Shown piece by piece: positions 32,933 through 41,799 of a stretch of DNA of 64,000 bases (position 1 is its first letter; each line of letters begins with the position of its first letter). Source of the DNA: Mycobacterium sp. UM_WGJ (GTDB lineage Bacteria; Actinomycetota; Actinomycetes; Mycobacteriales; Mycobacteriaceae); assembly GCF_000455125.1 (NCBI RefSeq), contig NZ_AUWR01000032.1, forward strand, positions 40,028 through 104,027, written 5' to 3'. A program made the translations under genes and the position numbers. The notes below the pieces were generated by a model. That model ran no database searches. It was given only the letters and a program-made list of their open reading frames with translations, and was not told where the DNA came from.

Positions 32933-34582
32933 TTAAGAGTCGTCCTCAGCGGCCAGGTTGAGCTCGGCGGCGGCATGCCCACCGGCTCGGCGTCCGCTGA
33001 AGACGCAGTCGGCGATCGAGAGCCCGCTGACGTAGCTGTTCGAGCAGATCCCGACGGCATTGCGGCCGGCCGCATAGAGACCGGGCACCGATTCTCCGTT
33101 GCGACGTTTCACCGCCCCGGTAGCTTCGTCCACGACGAGGCCCCCCAACGTCAGACCCGGAATCGGATAGAACATTGAGGAGTTCGCGGAGATGTTGATC
33201 GAATAGTAGGGCCCGGTCCGAAGCGGCGGACACAAAGAGGGGTCCTTGTGGGCGGGATCGCCAGTGCCCGAGTCGATTCCCCGGTTGTAGGCATCGACGG
33301 TCTTGCGTAAACCGCCGCCATCGATACCGTTCGCCCGGGCGATCCCGTCGAGGGATGCGGCCTTTTTGTGACCGGTGGTGAACAGATACAGCAGTTGCAG
33401 CCGCTGAAACATCTTGGTCTGCTCACGGACCTGGGTCTTGATCTTCTTCCACGTGGCCCGATCGTAGATCGCCCACCCGGTACCGCCGAACTCGCGCATC
33501 AATACGTTGCCGTGGGTGGCGCCGTAGAGGTCTTCGTTCGCGATGCGTCGCCCGTCCGCGCCGACGGTCAAACCTTCCAGAAATCCGCTGGGGGGCGCCA
33601 GAAAACGCCACGCGGTGACGTTGCCCATTTTGTCTGTCACACCGCCGGCGCTCAGTCCCAACGCGATCCCCGAACCGTCGTCGCCGCTGGTACCCAGGGG
33701 CGAGATGCCCATGAAATCGGGCGCGAACTCCTGCATCCACGTCCGGTTGTACACGAACCCGCCGGCCGCCAAAATAACTGCACTGCAACGCGCCTCTTGC
33801 TCTACCGCGGCCTTCGCCCACAATCGCTCGGCTCGCGCGACGGGGCGGCGGACCAGATGGGGCATCCAGTTGCCGATCTTGGCGGTGAGCTTGGTGAGCG
33901 CGGCATGCTCGCGCTTGCGGCGATGTGTGATGTCCATGGCACGGAAGCGAACACCCGCGACGCGGCCACTGTCATCCCTGATGAGAGCGTCTACGCGTGC
34001 GAGCGGGATGAAGTGCACACCTTTCGACATCGCGGACTGCCGTAAGTGCTCGAAGAGAACCTTGCCCGAACTCATGCCGGATGCCACCGTTCGGTGTCCC
34101 CGCGGCGCGGGCCGGGCGTGCTGCGCGTGGGGATACGCCTTCTCGTTTCCGGAGTAGTAGAGGTAGAACTCGTCGGTGGGGTAGGAGGTCTTATACGACG
34201 ACACCGCACCGCCCCTGAAAGGGACTCCTTGTGCTTTGAGCCACTTGATCATCGCCGGACTTTCCCGACAGAACCGTGTGAGCGTGTCGTCACCGACCGC
34301 GTCGCCCACCTCTTGTTTGAGGTAGGCGAACATCATCTCCGGGCTGTCTGAATAGCCGCCGGCGTGTTGTTCGTCGGTGCCACCGCCGGCGTAGACGATT
34401 CCCCCCGAGAGTGCTGTAGCGCCGCCGCCGTAACTGCGGTCCAGCACCAGGACGCGCGCACCGCGATCGGCGGCCTCGATCGCAGCGCATGCGCCCGCAG
34501 CGCCGAAACCCACCACTATGACGTCGTAGTCGAGTGTCGGCGACAATGGCTTTCCTGCCGGGGTGTGGGAGTCAGCGGTCAT
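32933..34582 (-). CDS. FAD-binding dehydrogenase, divergent KstD-like
   Basis: This 549-residue flavoprotein has VIVVGFGAAGACAAIEAADRG near residue 21 and the FAD-contact segment YGGGATALSGG. Its C-terminus reads CSNSYVSGLSIADCVFSGRRAG and lacks the YPG-type catalytic signature of true KstD. It resembles the broader fumarate-reductase-like group that includes delta-4(5-alpha)-ketosteroid dehydrogenases. It may oxidise a different ring or position from its two paralogues here. It overlaps the SDR upstream by 4 nt. Confidence 0.75.
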   Translation of the reverse strand: MTADSHTPAGKPLSPTLDYDVIVVGFGAAGACAAIEAADRGARVLVLDRSYGGGATALSGGIVYAGGGTDEQHAGGYSDSPEMMFAYLKQEVGDAVGDDTLTRFCRESPAMIKWLKAQGVPFRGGAVSSYKTSYPTDEFYLYYSGNEKAYPHAQHARPAPRGHRTVASGMSSGKVLFEHLRQSAMSKGVHFIPLARVDALIRDDSGRVAGVRFRAMDITHRRKREHAALTKLTAKIGNWMPHLVRRPVARAERLWAKAAVEQEARCSAVILAAGGFVYNRTWMQEFAPDFMGISPLGTSGDDGSGIALGLSAGGVTDKMGNVTAWRFLAPPSGFLEGLTVGADGRRIANEDLYGATHGNVLMREFGGTGWAIYDRATWKKIKTQVREQTKMFQRLQLLYLFTTGHKKAASLDGIARANGIDGGGLRKTVDAYNRGIDSGTGDPAHKDPSLCPPLRTGPYYSINISANSSMFYPIPGLTLGGLVVDEATGAVKRRNGESVPGLYAAGRNAVGICSNSYVSGLSIADCVFSGRRAGGHAAAELNLAAEDDS

Positions 34583-35364
34583 AGCACGGACTTGATCTGC
34601 CTGGCGACCAGCTCGGTGGTGCGTCCGGGTGAGATCCGGCTCAGCGCACTGAGAATGGCCGCGTCGGTACCGACGAGCACCCGGAATCGGTTCTTCACGA
34701 TGCCATCGATGATCTTCTTCGCCGCGGAAGCCGGGGTGGTAGAACGCACCTTTCGGCCGCCGGCATCGAGCATGTCGACACCAGAGTTCCCGGCCAGGTT
34801 GGTCGAGATGTTGCCTGGATAAACCGTCACGACATGAACATTGGTGTCACACAGCTCGGCATAGAGGCCTTCGCTGAACTGCTTGACGGCCCCCTTGCTC
34901 GCGCTGTAGAGCGTTTGGCTCGCGAAGGGCAGCAGCGCCGCCAGGCTTGACATGTTGGTCAAGTTGGCTTCGGGCCGATCCAGCAGGAGCGGCAGAAATG
35001 CGCGACACATATTGACCGTGCCGTTGAAGTTGACGGCCCAAACCCGGTCGATGTCATCAACGGCCAGATTCGTGAACGGCGCGAACTTGTGGATGATGCC
35101 GGCGATGTTGACGACACCGTCGATGTGACGGTGCGCCGCGGCCACCTCGCCTGGCAGCGCAGCGACGGCGAGTCGGTCAGTGATGTCCACCTTGTGGGTC
35201 GAGAATCCGGCTGAGCCGGCGACTTCAGCGGTGTCGGCCAACCCCGCTTCGTCGATGTCGACGGCGGCTACCCGCGCGCCGCGGCGAGCAAGGCCGACAG
35301 CGACCTGCCTTCCCATGCCATTTCCCGCTCCGGACACGACGAAGGTTCTTCCTTCGATCTGCAT
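34579..35364 (-). CDS. SDR-family oxidoreductase heading a five-gene unit
   Basis: This 261-residue SDR has the cofactor motif SGAGNGMGRQ near residue 11, NIAGI, a serine in MSSLAALLP and YSASK. Its C-terminus (TTPASAAKKIIDGIVKNRFRVLVG) is of the type seen in membrane-associated lipid SDRs. I chose ATG 35364, since the longer opening adds an unlike N-terminus. It is the first gene of the minus-strand unit with two flavoproteins, a flavin reductase and a thioesterase, and is divergent from the PadR regulator. Confidence 0.82.
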   Translation of the reverse strand: MQIEGRTFVVSGAGNGMGRQVAVGLARRGARVAAVDIDEAGLADTAEVAGSAGFSTHKVDITDRLAVAALPGEVAAAHRHIDGVVNIAGIIHKFAPFTNLAVDDIDRVWAVNFNGTVNMCRAFLPLLLDRPEANLTNMSSLAALLPFASQTLYSASKGAVKQFSEGLYAELCDTNVHVVTVYPGNISTNLAGNSGVDMLDAGGRKVRSTTPASAAKKIIDGIVKNRFRVLVGTDAAILSALSRISPGRTTELVARQIKSVL

Positions 35365-35592
35365 CCCCACTCCTCGTCTGATGTCCGGCTGGCGATCCGC
35401 GCCTGACCGCACGGTCGGTGCCGACGGTCGCTTGACCACCATCGAGTGTTGCAACGCATGAGAGCGGCAACAGACCCGTTTCCCGGCCAGCGGGCGGAAC
35501 GTCGGCCCCCGGGTTCTCTCGGCGCAACGCAGGTTCCCGATCAGCGGTAGTTGCGGCATCTTGCGGGTGCCGGAGGTTGTTAGCCTTGTGAA

Positions 35593-36261
35593 GTGAGCGA
35601 AGCGACCGACAATGTCCCCGCCGGGCTGAGTGTGTCACCCACCGGATGGGCGTTGCTGGGGATGCTGTCGGGCGGGGACGAGCTGTCCGGTTATGACATC
35701 AAGAAGTGGTTCAATTGGACGGTCCGGTTCTTCTACTCCAGTCCGGCATACAGCCAGATCTATTCAGAGCTGAAGCGGCTTGAGCAGCATGGTTTGGTCA
35801 CATCCCGCGTCGACGCCGGGGTACGCAGTCGGCGGATGTACCAGATCACCGATCCGGGGCTGACCGCGGTGACAAGGTGGGCCAACGAGGAGCCCGTGGA
35901 GCCCCCCACTCTCAAGCACAACCCGTTGCTGCGGGTCATTTTCGGTCACCTGATGAACCCCGGCCGGCTGCGGGAGGTACTTGACGCTCACGTCGCTCAC
36001 GTCGAGCAGATGCACCAGGCCGCGGCCACCGAGGCTCGGTGGACTGGAGAGGAGCCGGCCTGGTCCTACGCGCGACTGGCGTTGCGGTGGTCCGAGGACT
36101 ACTACGCGGCTGAACGGGATCTGGCGCTGCAGATGATCAAGGACTTGGACGAGGTCGACGAGATCTTCGCCAAGGGCGGCGAAGACGTCACCAAATTCCC
36201 GATGCGCGACTACTGGTACGAGGTCGAACGGCGTATCGCCGCCGAAGACGACCCGGCATAG
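35593..36261 (+). CDS. PadR-family transcriptional regulator
   Basis: This 222-residue regulator has an N-terminal winged helix (LLGMLSGGDELSGYDIKKWFN, then IYSELKRLEQHGLVTSRV and a wing RSRRMYQIT) and a C-terminal helical dimer domain with LREVLDAHVAHVEQMHQ, typical of the PadR subfamily. It starts at GTG 35593. It is divergent from the SDR/KstD-like unit with 228 nt between and convergent with the KstD gene at 36269, so it is the best candidate for local control. The ligand is unknown. Confidence 0.85.
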   Translation: MSEATDNVPAGLSVSPTGWALLGMLSGGDELSGYDIKKWFNWTVRFFYSSPAYSQIYSELKRLEQHGLVTSRVDAGVRSRRMYQITDPGLTAVTRWANEEPVEPPTLKHNPLLRVIFGHLMNPGRLREVLDAHVAHVEQMHQAAATEARWTGEEPAWSYARLALRWSEDYYAAERDLALQMIKDLDEVDEIFAKGGEDVTKFPMRDYWYEVERRIAAEDDPA

Positions 36262-36268
36262 GGACGGC

Positions 36269-37948
36269 TCAGTCGAGTCTGCCGGCCGCGTGCAGTGCCG
36301 CGATGTATCCGAAGACCAGGCCCTGTCCGATCGTCGCACCGGCCCCCGGATAGCTTGCGCCGAACGCGTTGGCGGCGGTGTTTCCGATGGCGTAGAGGCC
36401 GTCGACGGCAGATCCGTCCTCGCGCAACACCTGCCCGCGGACGTCGGTGCGCAGTCCGCCGCAGGTGCCCAGGTCGCTGAGAACCACCTTCACGGCGTAG
36501 AACGGCCCCGAGCCGACGCGACGCATGTTGGGATTCGGGGCGATCGTCGGGTCGCCGTAGTAGCGGTCGTATGCACTCGCGCCTCGGCCGAAGTCCGTAT
36601 CAACGCCTGCGTCGGCCATCCGGTTGAAGCGATCGAGCGTGGCAGCCAAGGTCGACGGATCAACGCCGATCGCACGCGCAAGTCCCGGCATATCGTCGGC
36701 CCGGTGCGCGATACCCGCGTCGTACCACGTGGTGGGGATCGGCATCCGAGGGAACAGTTCTGCGGCCATCACATAGCTGTTGCGGTACTTCTGATCAAAG
36801 ATCATCCACATTTCTTCGACGGGGTTGCCCGCGCGTTCACGTTCGAGCAGCTGCTGTCCAAAAGACATGTAGTCGATGGCTTCGTTGACGAATCGCTGCC
36901 CGTTCTGGTCGACGAGTAGGCAACCGGGAAGGGAACGTTCGGCGAGCATCACCGTCGGCTCGCCGCCAGGCAACGGCGCGAAGGCCGGAAACCACCATGC
37001 CTGGTCCATCAACGCGATGCTGGCGTCGCAGGACTCTTGGGCGAGGCGAATGCCGTCGCCGACATTGCCCTCGGCGCCGAGGCTGGCATGCTCGGCGAGC
37101 CGTTCGGACTGAAACTTGTGTCGCCAGTCCATCCGATGGTCGAAACCGCCGGCCGCCAGCACGACACCACGCCGAGTCGTAACGGTCACCGTGCTGCCGT
37201 TGCGGTTCACCACCGCACCGACAACGTGGCCGTCCTCGACAAGCAGCTCGGAGACCGGCGAGTCGGTCCACACCGGGATCCCGGCACGCACGACGCCGGC
37301 GAACATGCCTGCGGCCAATGCCTGGCCGCCCGCGGCGTATCGCCTGCGCAAAGCGAGCCCCCCGATGCCCTGGAAGGCACGAAGCAGGATTCGGGGCCAC
37401 GACTTTCGTGGCACGCGGACCATCAGGTTGAGCCAACGATAGTCAGCGCCGGTCACTGGCATGGGAAACGACGACTTCATCACGCCGGGGCGCAGCCGTG
37501 CCAACTCCGGACCGAGTACGGCGGTGTTGAACGGGCGGCATTCGCAGGTCCGCCCGATTGCGCTGCCGCCCGGCCTCTCCGGGTGGTAGTCCGAATAGTC
37601 CTTGGCCCACTGGAATTTCATCGGGGTGGTGCGCCGCAACATCTGAACCGTCGGCCCGCCGTAGTAAAGGAACGTGTGTGCCCGCTCGTGAGCTGACGCA
37701 TCCCCGATAACCGAGTCGAGATAGGTGCGCCCCGCGGCCAGCGTGTCGTCGGAACCCGACTCGGCAAGTATCGGGTTGGCCGGCATCCAGAACGCGCCAC
37801 CCGAACGCGCCGTCGACCCCCCGACGTAAGAGGTCTTCTCCACGATCAGTGTCGACAGGCCCGCCTCGTGTGCGGCAAGTGCCGCCGCCATTCCGGTACC
37901 AGAACCAACGATGAGTAGATCGACAGTGATGTCGTGTGGATCGGTCAC
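36269..37948 (-). CDS. kstD: 3-ketosteroid delta-1-dehydrogenase (KstD family)
   Basis: This 559-residue flavoprotein, the usual KstD length, has LLIVGSGTGMAAALAAHEAG near residue 11, then EKTSYVGGSTARSGGAFW. The C-terminus SYPGAGATIGQGLVFGYIAALHAA carries the catalytic Tyr and Gly of KstD. The family introduces the 1,2 double bond into ring A of 3-keto steroids, one of the two steps that break ring B when combined with KshAB. A KshA-like gene starts divergently 135 nt away, which supports this role. It is convergent with PadR, 7 nt between stops. Confidence 0.85.
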   Translation of the reverse strand: MTDPHDITVDLLIVGSGTGMAAALAAHEAGLSTLIVEKTSYVGGSTARSGGAFWMPANPILAESGSDDTLAAGRTYLDSVIGDASAHERAHTFLYYGGPTVQMLRRTTPMKFQWAKDYSDYHPERPGGSAIGRTCECRPFNTAVLGPELARLRPGVMKSSFPMPVTGADYRWLNLMVRVPRKSWPRILLRAFQGIGGLALRRRYAAGGQALAAGMFAGVVRAGIPVWTDSPVSELLVEDGHVVGAVVNRNGSTVTVTTRRGVVLAAGGFDHRMDWRHKFQSERLAEHASLGAEGNVGDGIRLAQESCDASIALMDQAWWFPAFAPLPGGEPTVMLAERSLPGCLLVDQNGQRFVNEAIDYMSFGQQLLERERAGNPVEEMWMIFDQKYRNSYVMAAELFPRMPIPTTWYDAGIAHRADDMPGLARAIGVDPSTLAATLDRFNRMADAGVDTDFGRGASAYDRYYGDPTIAPNPNMRRVGSGPFYAVKVVLSDLGTCGGLRTDVRGQVLREDGSAVDGLYAIGNTAANAFGASYPGAGATIGQGLVFGYIAALHAAGRLD

Positions 37949-38002
37949 CGGCCGATTGTCGGCCTGATGGCTGCGAAATATCGTCGCTCTGCCCGGTCAG
38001 TG

Positions 38003-38052
38003 GAACGCTGCTCGGTTCATCACATCGCGCGGTGCTAGAACGAGAAGGGTTC
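38003..38052. promoter_or_regulatory. Two GAAC/GTTC inverted repeats in the kstD-kshA gap
   Basis: GAAC...GTTC pairs occur twice: 38003-38018 with an 8-nt spacer and 38038-38052 with a 7-nt spacer. Both lie between the divergent kstD- and kshA-like genes. They share the half-site of KstR boxes but not its 2-nt spacing, so they are not consensus KstR sites. A regulator of the same fold class is possible. Confidence 0.3.
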
Positions 38053-38083
38053 CTGCAGGCGATGAACAGCGAGGATGGCCGGA

Positions 38084-39256
38084 ATGACACCGTCAGGGCA
38101 CGACTGCTCCGAAGAGGTCCGTGAGATCGAGGCGCAGGCGGCGCCGGAACGGTATGCGCGAGGTTGGCATTGCCTGGGTCTGACCCGTGATCTGGGCGAC
38201 GGGAAACCGCACTCGATCAACGCCTTCGGCGGCAAGTTGGTGGTTTTCCGCGGCGAGGACGGCAAGATCAATGTACTGGACGCCTACTGCCGGCACATGG
38301 GTGGCGATCTGTCCGACGGGGAGGTCAAGGGCAACGAGATCGCCTGTCCGTTCCACGACTGGCGCTGGGGCGGCGACGGCCGGTGCAAGAAGATTCCCTA
38401 CAGCCGAAGGGTTCCCAAGCTGGCCCGTACGGCAACCTGGCCAACCATGGAGCAGGACGGCATGCTGTTCGCCTGGAACGACCCGGAGAAGAAGGCGCCG
38501 CCCCCCGAGGTGACGATTCCGCGCATCGACGGCGTCGGGGGCGATCGGTGGACCGATTGGCATTGGTACAGCACGGTGGTCCACACCAATTGCCGTGAAA
38601 TCATCGACAACATCGTCGACATGGCGCACTTCTTCTACATTCACGGGGGCCTTCCGACCGCCTTCAAGAACGTGTTCGAGGGGCACATCGCCACCCAGTA
38701 CTACAAGAGTGAAGCGCGACCGGACCTTGGCTCGGGTGAGGGTGCCGCGATCCTCGGAACGACATCGGTGGCGTCCTACTACGGTCCCTCGTTCATGATC
38801 GACGATCTGACCTACCACTACGAGCACAGCGACCAACGAACGGTCCTGCTCAACTGCCATTATCCGATTGACGCGAATTCATTTGTCCTGCAATACGGCA
38901 TCACCGTGGAGAAATCGGAGGGTCTGCCGGAGGACGCTGCGATGCAGATGGCCATCGCGCTCGGTGATTTCGTGAAGATGGGCTTCGAACAGGATGTGGC
39001 CATCTGGCGACGTAAAGCCCGGATCGACAATCCGCTGCTGTGCGAAGAAGACGGACCCGTCTACCAGGTGCGCCGGTGGTACGAGCAGTTCTATGTCGAC
39101 GTCGACGACGTCACCAGTGACATGGTTGATCGATTCGAGTTCGAGATCGATACCACCCGTCCGCGCGAGGCGTGGATGACCGAGGTGCAGGACAACATCG
39201 CTGCCAATCGGCTGCCTCGCCTGGTAGGTCTGACACCCGCAGATCATGCGTCCTGA
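38084..39256 (+). CDS. kshA: KshA-like 3-ketosteroid 9-alpha-hydroxylase oxygenase
   Basis: This 390-residue Rieske oxygenase has iron-sulfur ligands Cys69-x-His71 and Cys88-x2-His91 and the mononuclear iron ligands His182, His187 and Asp304; the D-x2-H-x4-H segment reads DMAHFFYIH. It is very similar to KshA of M. tuberculosis through SNCRDIIDN-like, FKNVFEGHIA-like and VRRWYEQFYVDV-like blocks. KshA hydroxylates C9 of 3-ketosteroids with electrons from KshB. I chose ATG 38084 because GAGG at 38071-38074 is 9 nt away; ATG 38075 abuts it. It is probably an extra KshA isoform, not the housekeeping copy. Confidence 0.88.
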   Translation: MTPSGHDCSEEVREIEAQAAPERYARGWHCLGLTRDLGDGKPHSINAFGGKLVVFRGEDGKINVLDAYCRHMGGDLSDGEVKGNEIACPFHDWRWGGDGRCKKIPYSRRVPKLARTATWPTMEQDGMLFAWNDPEKKAPPPEVTIPRIDGVGGDRWTDWHWYSTVVHTNCREIIDNIVDMAHFFYIHGGLPTAFKNVFEGHIATQYYKSEARPDLGSGEGAAILGTTSVASYYGPSFMIDDLTYHYEHSDQRTVLLNCHYPIDANSFVLQYGITVEKSEGLPEDAAMQMAIALGDFVKMGFEQDVAIWRRKARIDNPLLCEEDGPVYQVRRWYEQFYVDVDDVTSDMVDRFEFEIDTTRPREAWMTEVQDNIAANRLPRLVGLTPADHAS

Positions 39257-39521
39257 CAACCGGTTGAGCGACGCGCCGATGACTCCGGTGATATGCGGAT
39301 CATGCGGCGCGCGCGTCCTGGCTCGCAAGAGCAGCTGGGAACAGACCAGTGTGCAATGGAACGGCGCTGCCATAGCCCGGTGTCAGGAACGGTGGAGCGC
39401 GCATCCCTCGGTCCACGGAACGGACCTGAGGCCGGGCACCTTCCTGGCGTGCGAACGCTTGCGCACCTCGATCGACGAGGCTGTCGGCACGGGTTCGTTA
39501 CCGGTGTTCGACGGGCTCTGA
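39246..39521 (+). CDS. Small CxxC protein overlapping the kshA-like gene
   Basis: This 91-residue protein has Cys17-GS-Cys20 and further cysteines at 46 and 69, a layout that could bind zinc or an Fe-S cluster. The start overlaps the 3' end of the kshA-like gene by 11 nt, so the two are probably co-translated, and a strong hairpin follows its stop. I do not recognise a named family. A helper, ferredoxin-like or assembly role for the oxygenase is possible but unproven. Confidence 0.6.
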   Translation: MRPDNRLSDAPMTPVICGSCGARVLARKSSWEQTSVQWNGAAIARCQERWSAHPSVHGTDLRPGTFLACERLRTSIDEAVGTGSLPVFDGL

Positions 39522-39561
39522 TCGCCGCCGGCCGTCGTGGCCTCCACTGGTGACCGATTGT

Positions 39562-39595
39562 GGTGTGGTCCCGCCGACTGAGGCGGGACCACACC
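39562..39595. terminator. Strong bidirectional terminator hairpin
   Basis: GGTGTGGTCCCGCC (39562-39575) and GGCGGGACCACACC (39582-39595) pair perfectly over 14 bp with a 6-nt loop. The hairpin sits between convergent genes ending at 39521 and 39611. No T-run follows on the plus strand, as is usual for mycobacterial terminators. Confidence 0.75.
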
Positions 39596-39610
39596 GGAAA
39601 GCCCTACAGC

Positions 39611-40687
39611 TCAGGTGAATTGGAATGCGCTCAACGGCGCTTCCTGCGGATACACCGCGGGCCCGCCGAGGTCATAGCCTGCGTTGAGTGCGCCGATGAA
39701 CGCGGCGTCGTGCAGTGGCTCGCTCGGGATGTCGAGTTTGTAACCCCGCTTGCTCAAGTCATCCACCATCATGTCGATGGCCTTGTCGACGGTCAGATCG
39801 TCGGAGTGGTCCATGTTCTTCTTCAGCTCGTCGTAGTCCCGGTAGACCTCAGAGGACCAGTGCACCAGGAAGCGGAGTTCGCTGGTGTGATGGCGCGCGA
39901 TGACGTCCTCGCCGTTCTTGAGCACCCAGTGATCGCGAGAGGCCGGGTCGCCGTCGAACATCGTGTCGAATGCCAGTTCGGCAGGCACCTGCTGTTCGAT
40001 CGGGCCGTTCGCCTCGCCCCGGTGTACCAGCATCTCGTTCTGCACCACGACGCCCCGGTTGTACACCGGCGGCTGAATACGTTTGGGCGCCTTGAGCGGG
40101 CCGTCGGGCCAATAGGTGAACCCGCTAGCCTCGTCCAGCGAGAACCAGGTGATGACCTGTGCCATCTTGATCAGGTAGTCGGCGAACAGGCCGGACTTGC
40201 CCATCACGCTGACCAGCCAGGTCGGGGCGTTTTCGTAACGCACTCCGCGGAAGCTCGGCGAATCGATGTGGCCCGGGTCGCGATTGGCGCACGGGCCATT
40301 GATGTTGAACAACATCATCTGGGGCTTGGCGTACTCGGCCTGCCAGTATGACTTGGCCATTTCGAGGAAGTCGGCCTTGTAGAAGCAATCGTGTAGCTCC
40401 GGGTAGAGCACTGTCCCGTGGTTCGCCAGAAAGCCGCGAAAGGTGGGCGTCAAGAACAGATCCAGGGTGGGAGTGAAACCCTCTGGAAACTTGCCGCTCA
40501 TGGTGGCGATGAGTTCCTCGGGGGAAGCGAAGTGCTGGGCGATGATCAGACTCCACGGCCCGTCTTTGCGTACGACGTCCAGGAGGCGCTCACGCTGGTC
40601 CTCGGTGTAGACATCGGCAATCTCGCGGGGTGGCGAAGCGGGGCGCAGGATGTCGGAAAGCTCCATCCGCCGCTCTTCGGTGAGCAT
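39611..40687 (-). CDS. Uncharacterised protein, possible 2OG/Fe(II) oxygenase
   Basis: This 358-residue protein is not clearly assigned. It contains His140-I-Asp142 (GHIDSPS) and a distal His222 in EMLVHRGEANGP about 80 residues later, with aromatic and hydrophobic strands between (TWLVSVMGKS, YNRGVVVQN). This HxD...H layout is that of cupin-fold Fe(II)/2-oxoglutarate oxygenases such as the phytanoyl-CoA hydroxylase group. I chose ATG 40687; the longer opening has an unlike N-terminus. It is a single-gene unit among steroid-type genes. The function is inferred only from the motif. Confidence 0.7.
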   Translation of the reverse strand: MLTEERRMELSDILRPASPPREIADVYTEDQRERLLDVVRKDGPWSLIIAQHFASPEELIATMSGKFPEGFTPTLDLFLTPTFRGFLANHGTVLYPELHDCFYKADFLEMAKSYWQAEYAKPQMMLFNINGPCANRDPGHIDSPSFRGVRYENAPTWLVSVMGKSGLFADYLIKMAQVITWFSLDEASGFTYWPDGPLKAPKRIQPPVYNRGVVVQNEMLVHRGEANGPIEQQVPAELAFDTMFDGDPASRDHWVLKNGEDVIARHHTSELRFLVHWSSEVYRDYDELKKNMDHSDDLTVDKAIDMMVDDLSKRGYKLDIPSEPLHDAAFIGALNAGYDLGGPAVYPQEAPLSAFQFT

Positions 40688-40832
40688 CACAGGGACTCCT
40701 CTTCTGTAGTTCCGGCGCTGAACCACACGCCCATTGCTGAACTCGATTGTGTGCCGCGCCACCGTTTTCCCGAACCCCTGGTGTCCGATCATCGGGACGT
40801 TAGTCGGGCACCCGGATACCGAGCTGAACCGC

Positions 40833-41789
40833 CTAAAACGGCATGGGGTAGGCGAATTTGGCGCGCAGCAGCGCCCCGATCTCTGCCATTGCCAACCGCC
40901 CTCGAGCGGTCGCATCCGACCGCATCAGAAAGCCGTGGTAAATGCCCGGGTAGCGGGTGATCGTGGTCTGCACTCCCGCATCGCGCAGGCGGCCGGCATA
41001 GCGCTCACCCCAGTCGGCGATCGGGTCGAGCTCAGCGGTGACGACGATGGCCTGGGGCAGGCCGCGCAGGTCGGTTGCGTAGGCCGGGACGCGGCGGACA
41101 TCATGAGCGGAACCCGCGCCCTGGTCTGCCAGTTCATGCAGGTAGACGATGTCGTCGTGGGTCAGCATCGGCGCCGTCACGTCGCGCAGCACCGAGGAGG
41201 CCGCCATGTCGCGGTCCACGCCGGGATACATCAGAAGCTGAGCGAAGATCGGCGGGCCACCATGGTCACGCACCGCCAGGGCGACGGCTGCGGCGACACC
41301 GCCGCCGGCGCTGTCGCCGGAGATGACCAGTCTGTGCCGGTCCAGGTCCAGATCGGTCGCGTGGGCAGCGGTCCACTCGAGGGCTGCCAGCGCGTCCTCG
41401 AACTGTGCGGGCGGGGGATTCTCCGGAGCCAGTCGATAGTCGACGGCCACCACCACCGCACCGCTCGCGGCCGCCATCGCCCGGGCCATCGGCTCGAATG
41501 AGTGGTTCGAACCCATGACCAGTCCGCCGCCATGAAGGTGGACGATCACCGGCGACGGAGCCTCATCGAGCTGCGGACGGTAGACCCGCAGCGGAATAGG
41601 GCCGCCCGGCCCGGCGGCTGTGGCGTCGATAATGTCGGACATCTCCGGCATATCGGGAGGTAGCGGTGCGGATTCCAAAGACGCGCGCACCGCGTCGAGG
41701 CCACGGTCTCGAATCGGTGTCGGCGGGCCGAATGCCGCAACCCTGGCGGCGGCATCGGGGTCCAACGCGGGGATGTGCGGCCCGTTCAC
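40833..41789 (-). CDS. HSL-family alpha/beta-hydrolase (esterase/lipase)
   Basis: This 318-residue hormone-sensitive-lipase-type hydrolase has the oxyanion motif HGGG at 86-89, the nucleophile Ser160 in GDSAGG, a later Asp in ELDPIAD and His in YHGF. I chose GTG 41789, with AGGAG 7 nt upstream. Such enzymes cleave small esters. Next to Baeyer-Villiger enzymes they often open the lactone or ester formed. It is the last gene of a three-gene minus-strand unit with an SDR and an NTF2-like protein. Confidence 0.85.
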   Translation of the reverse strand: MNGPHIPALDPDAAARVAAFGPPTPIRDRGLDAVRASLESAPLPPDMPEMSDIIDATAAGPGGPIPLRVYRPQLDEAPSPVIVHLHGGGLVMGSNHSFEPMARAMAAASGAVVVAVDYRLAPENPPPAQFEDALAALEWTAAHATDLDLDRHRLVISGDSAGGGVAAAVALAVRDHGGPPIFAQLLMYPGVDRDMAASSVLRDVTAPMLTHDDIVYLHELADQGAGSAHDVRRVPAYATDLRGLPQAIVVTAELDPIADWGERYAGRLRDAGVQTTITRYPGIYHGFLMRSDATARGRLAMAEIGALLRAKFAYPMPF

Positions 41790-41799
41790 GGTGGGGCTC

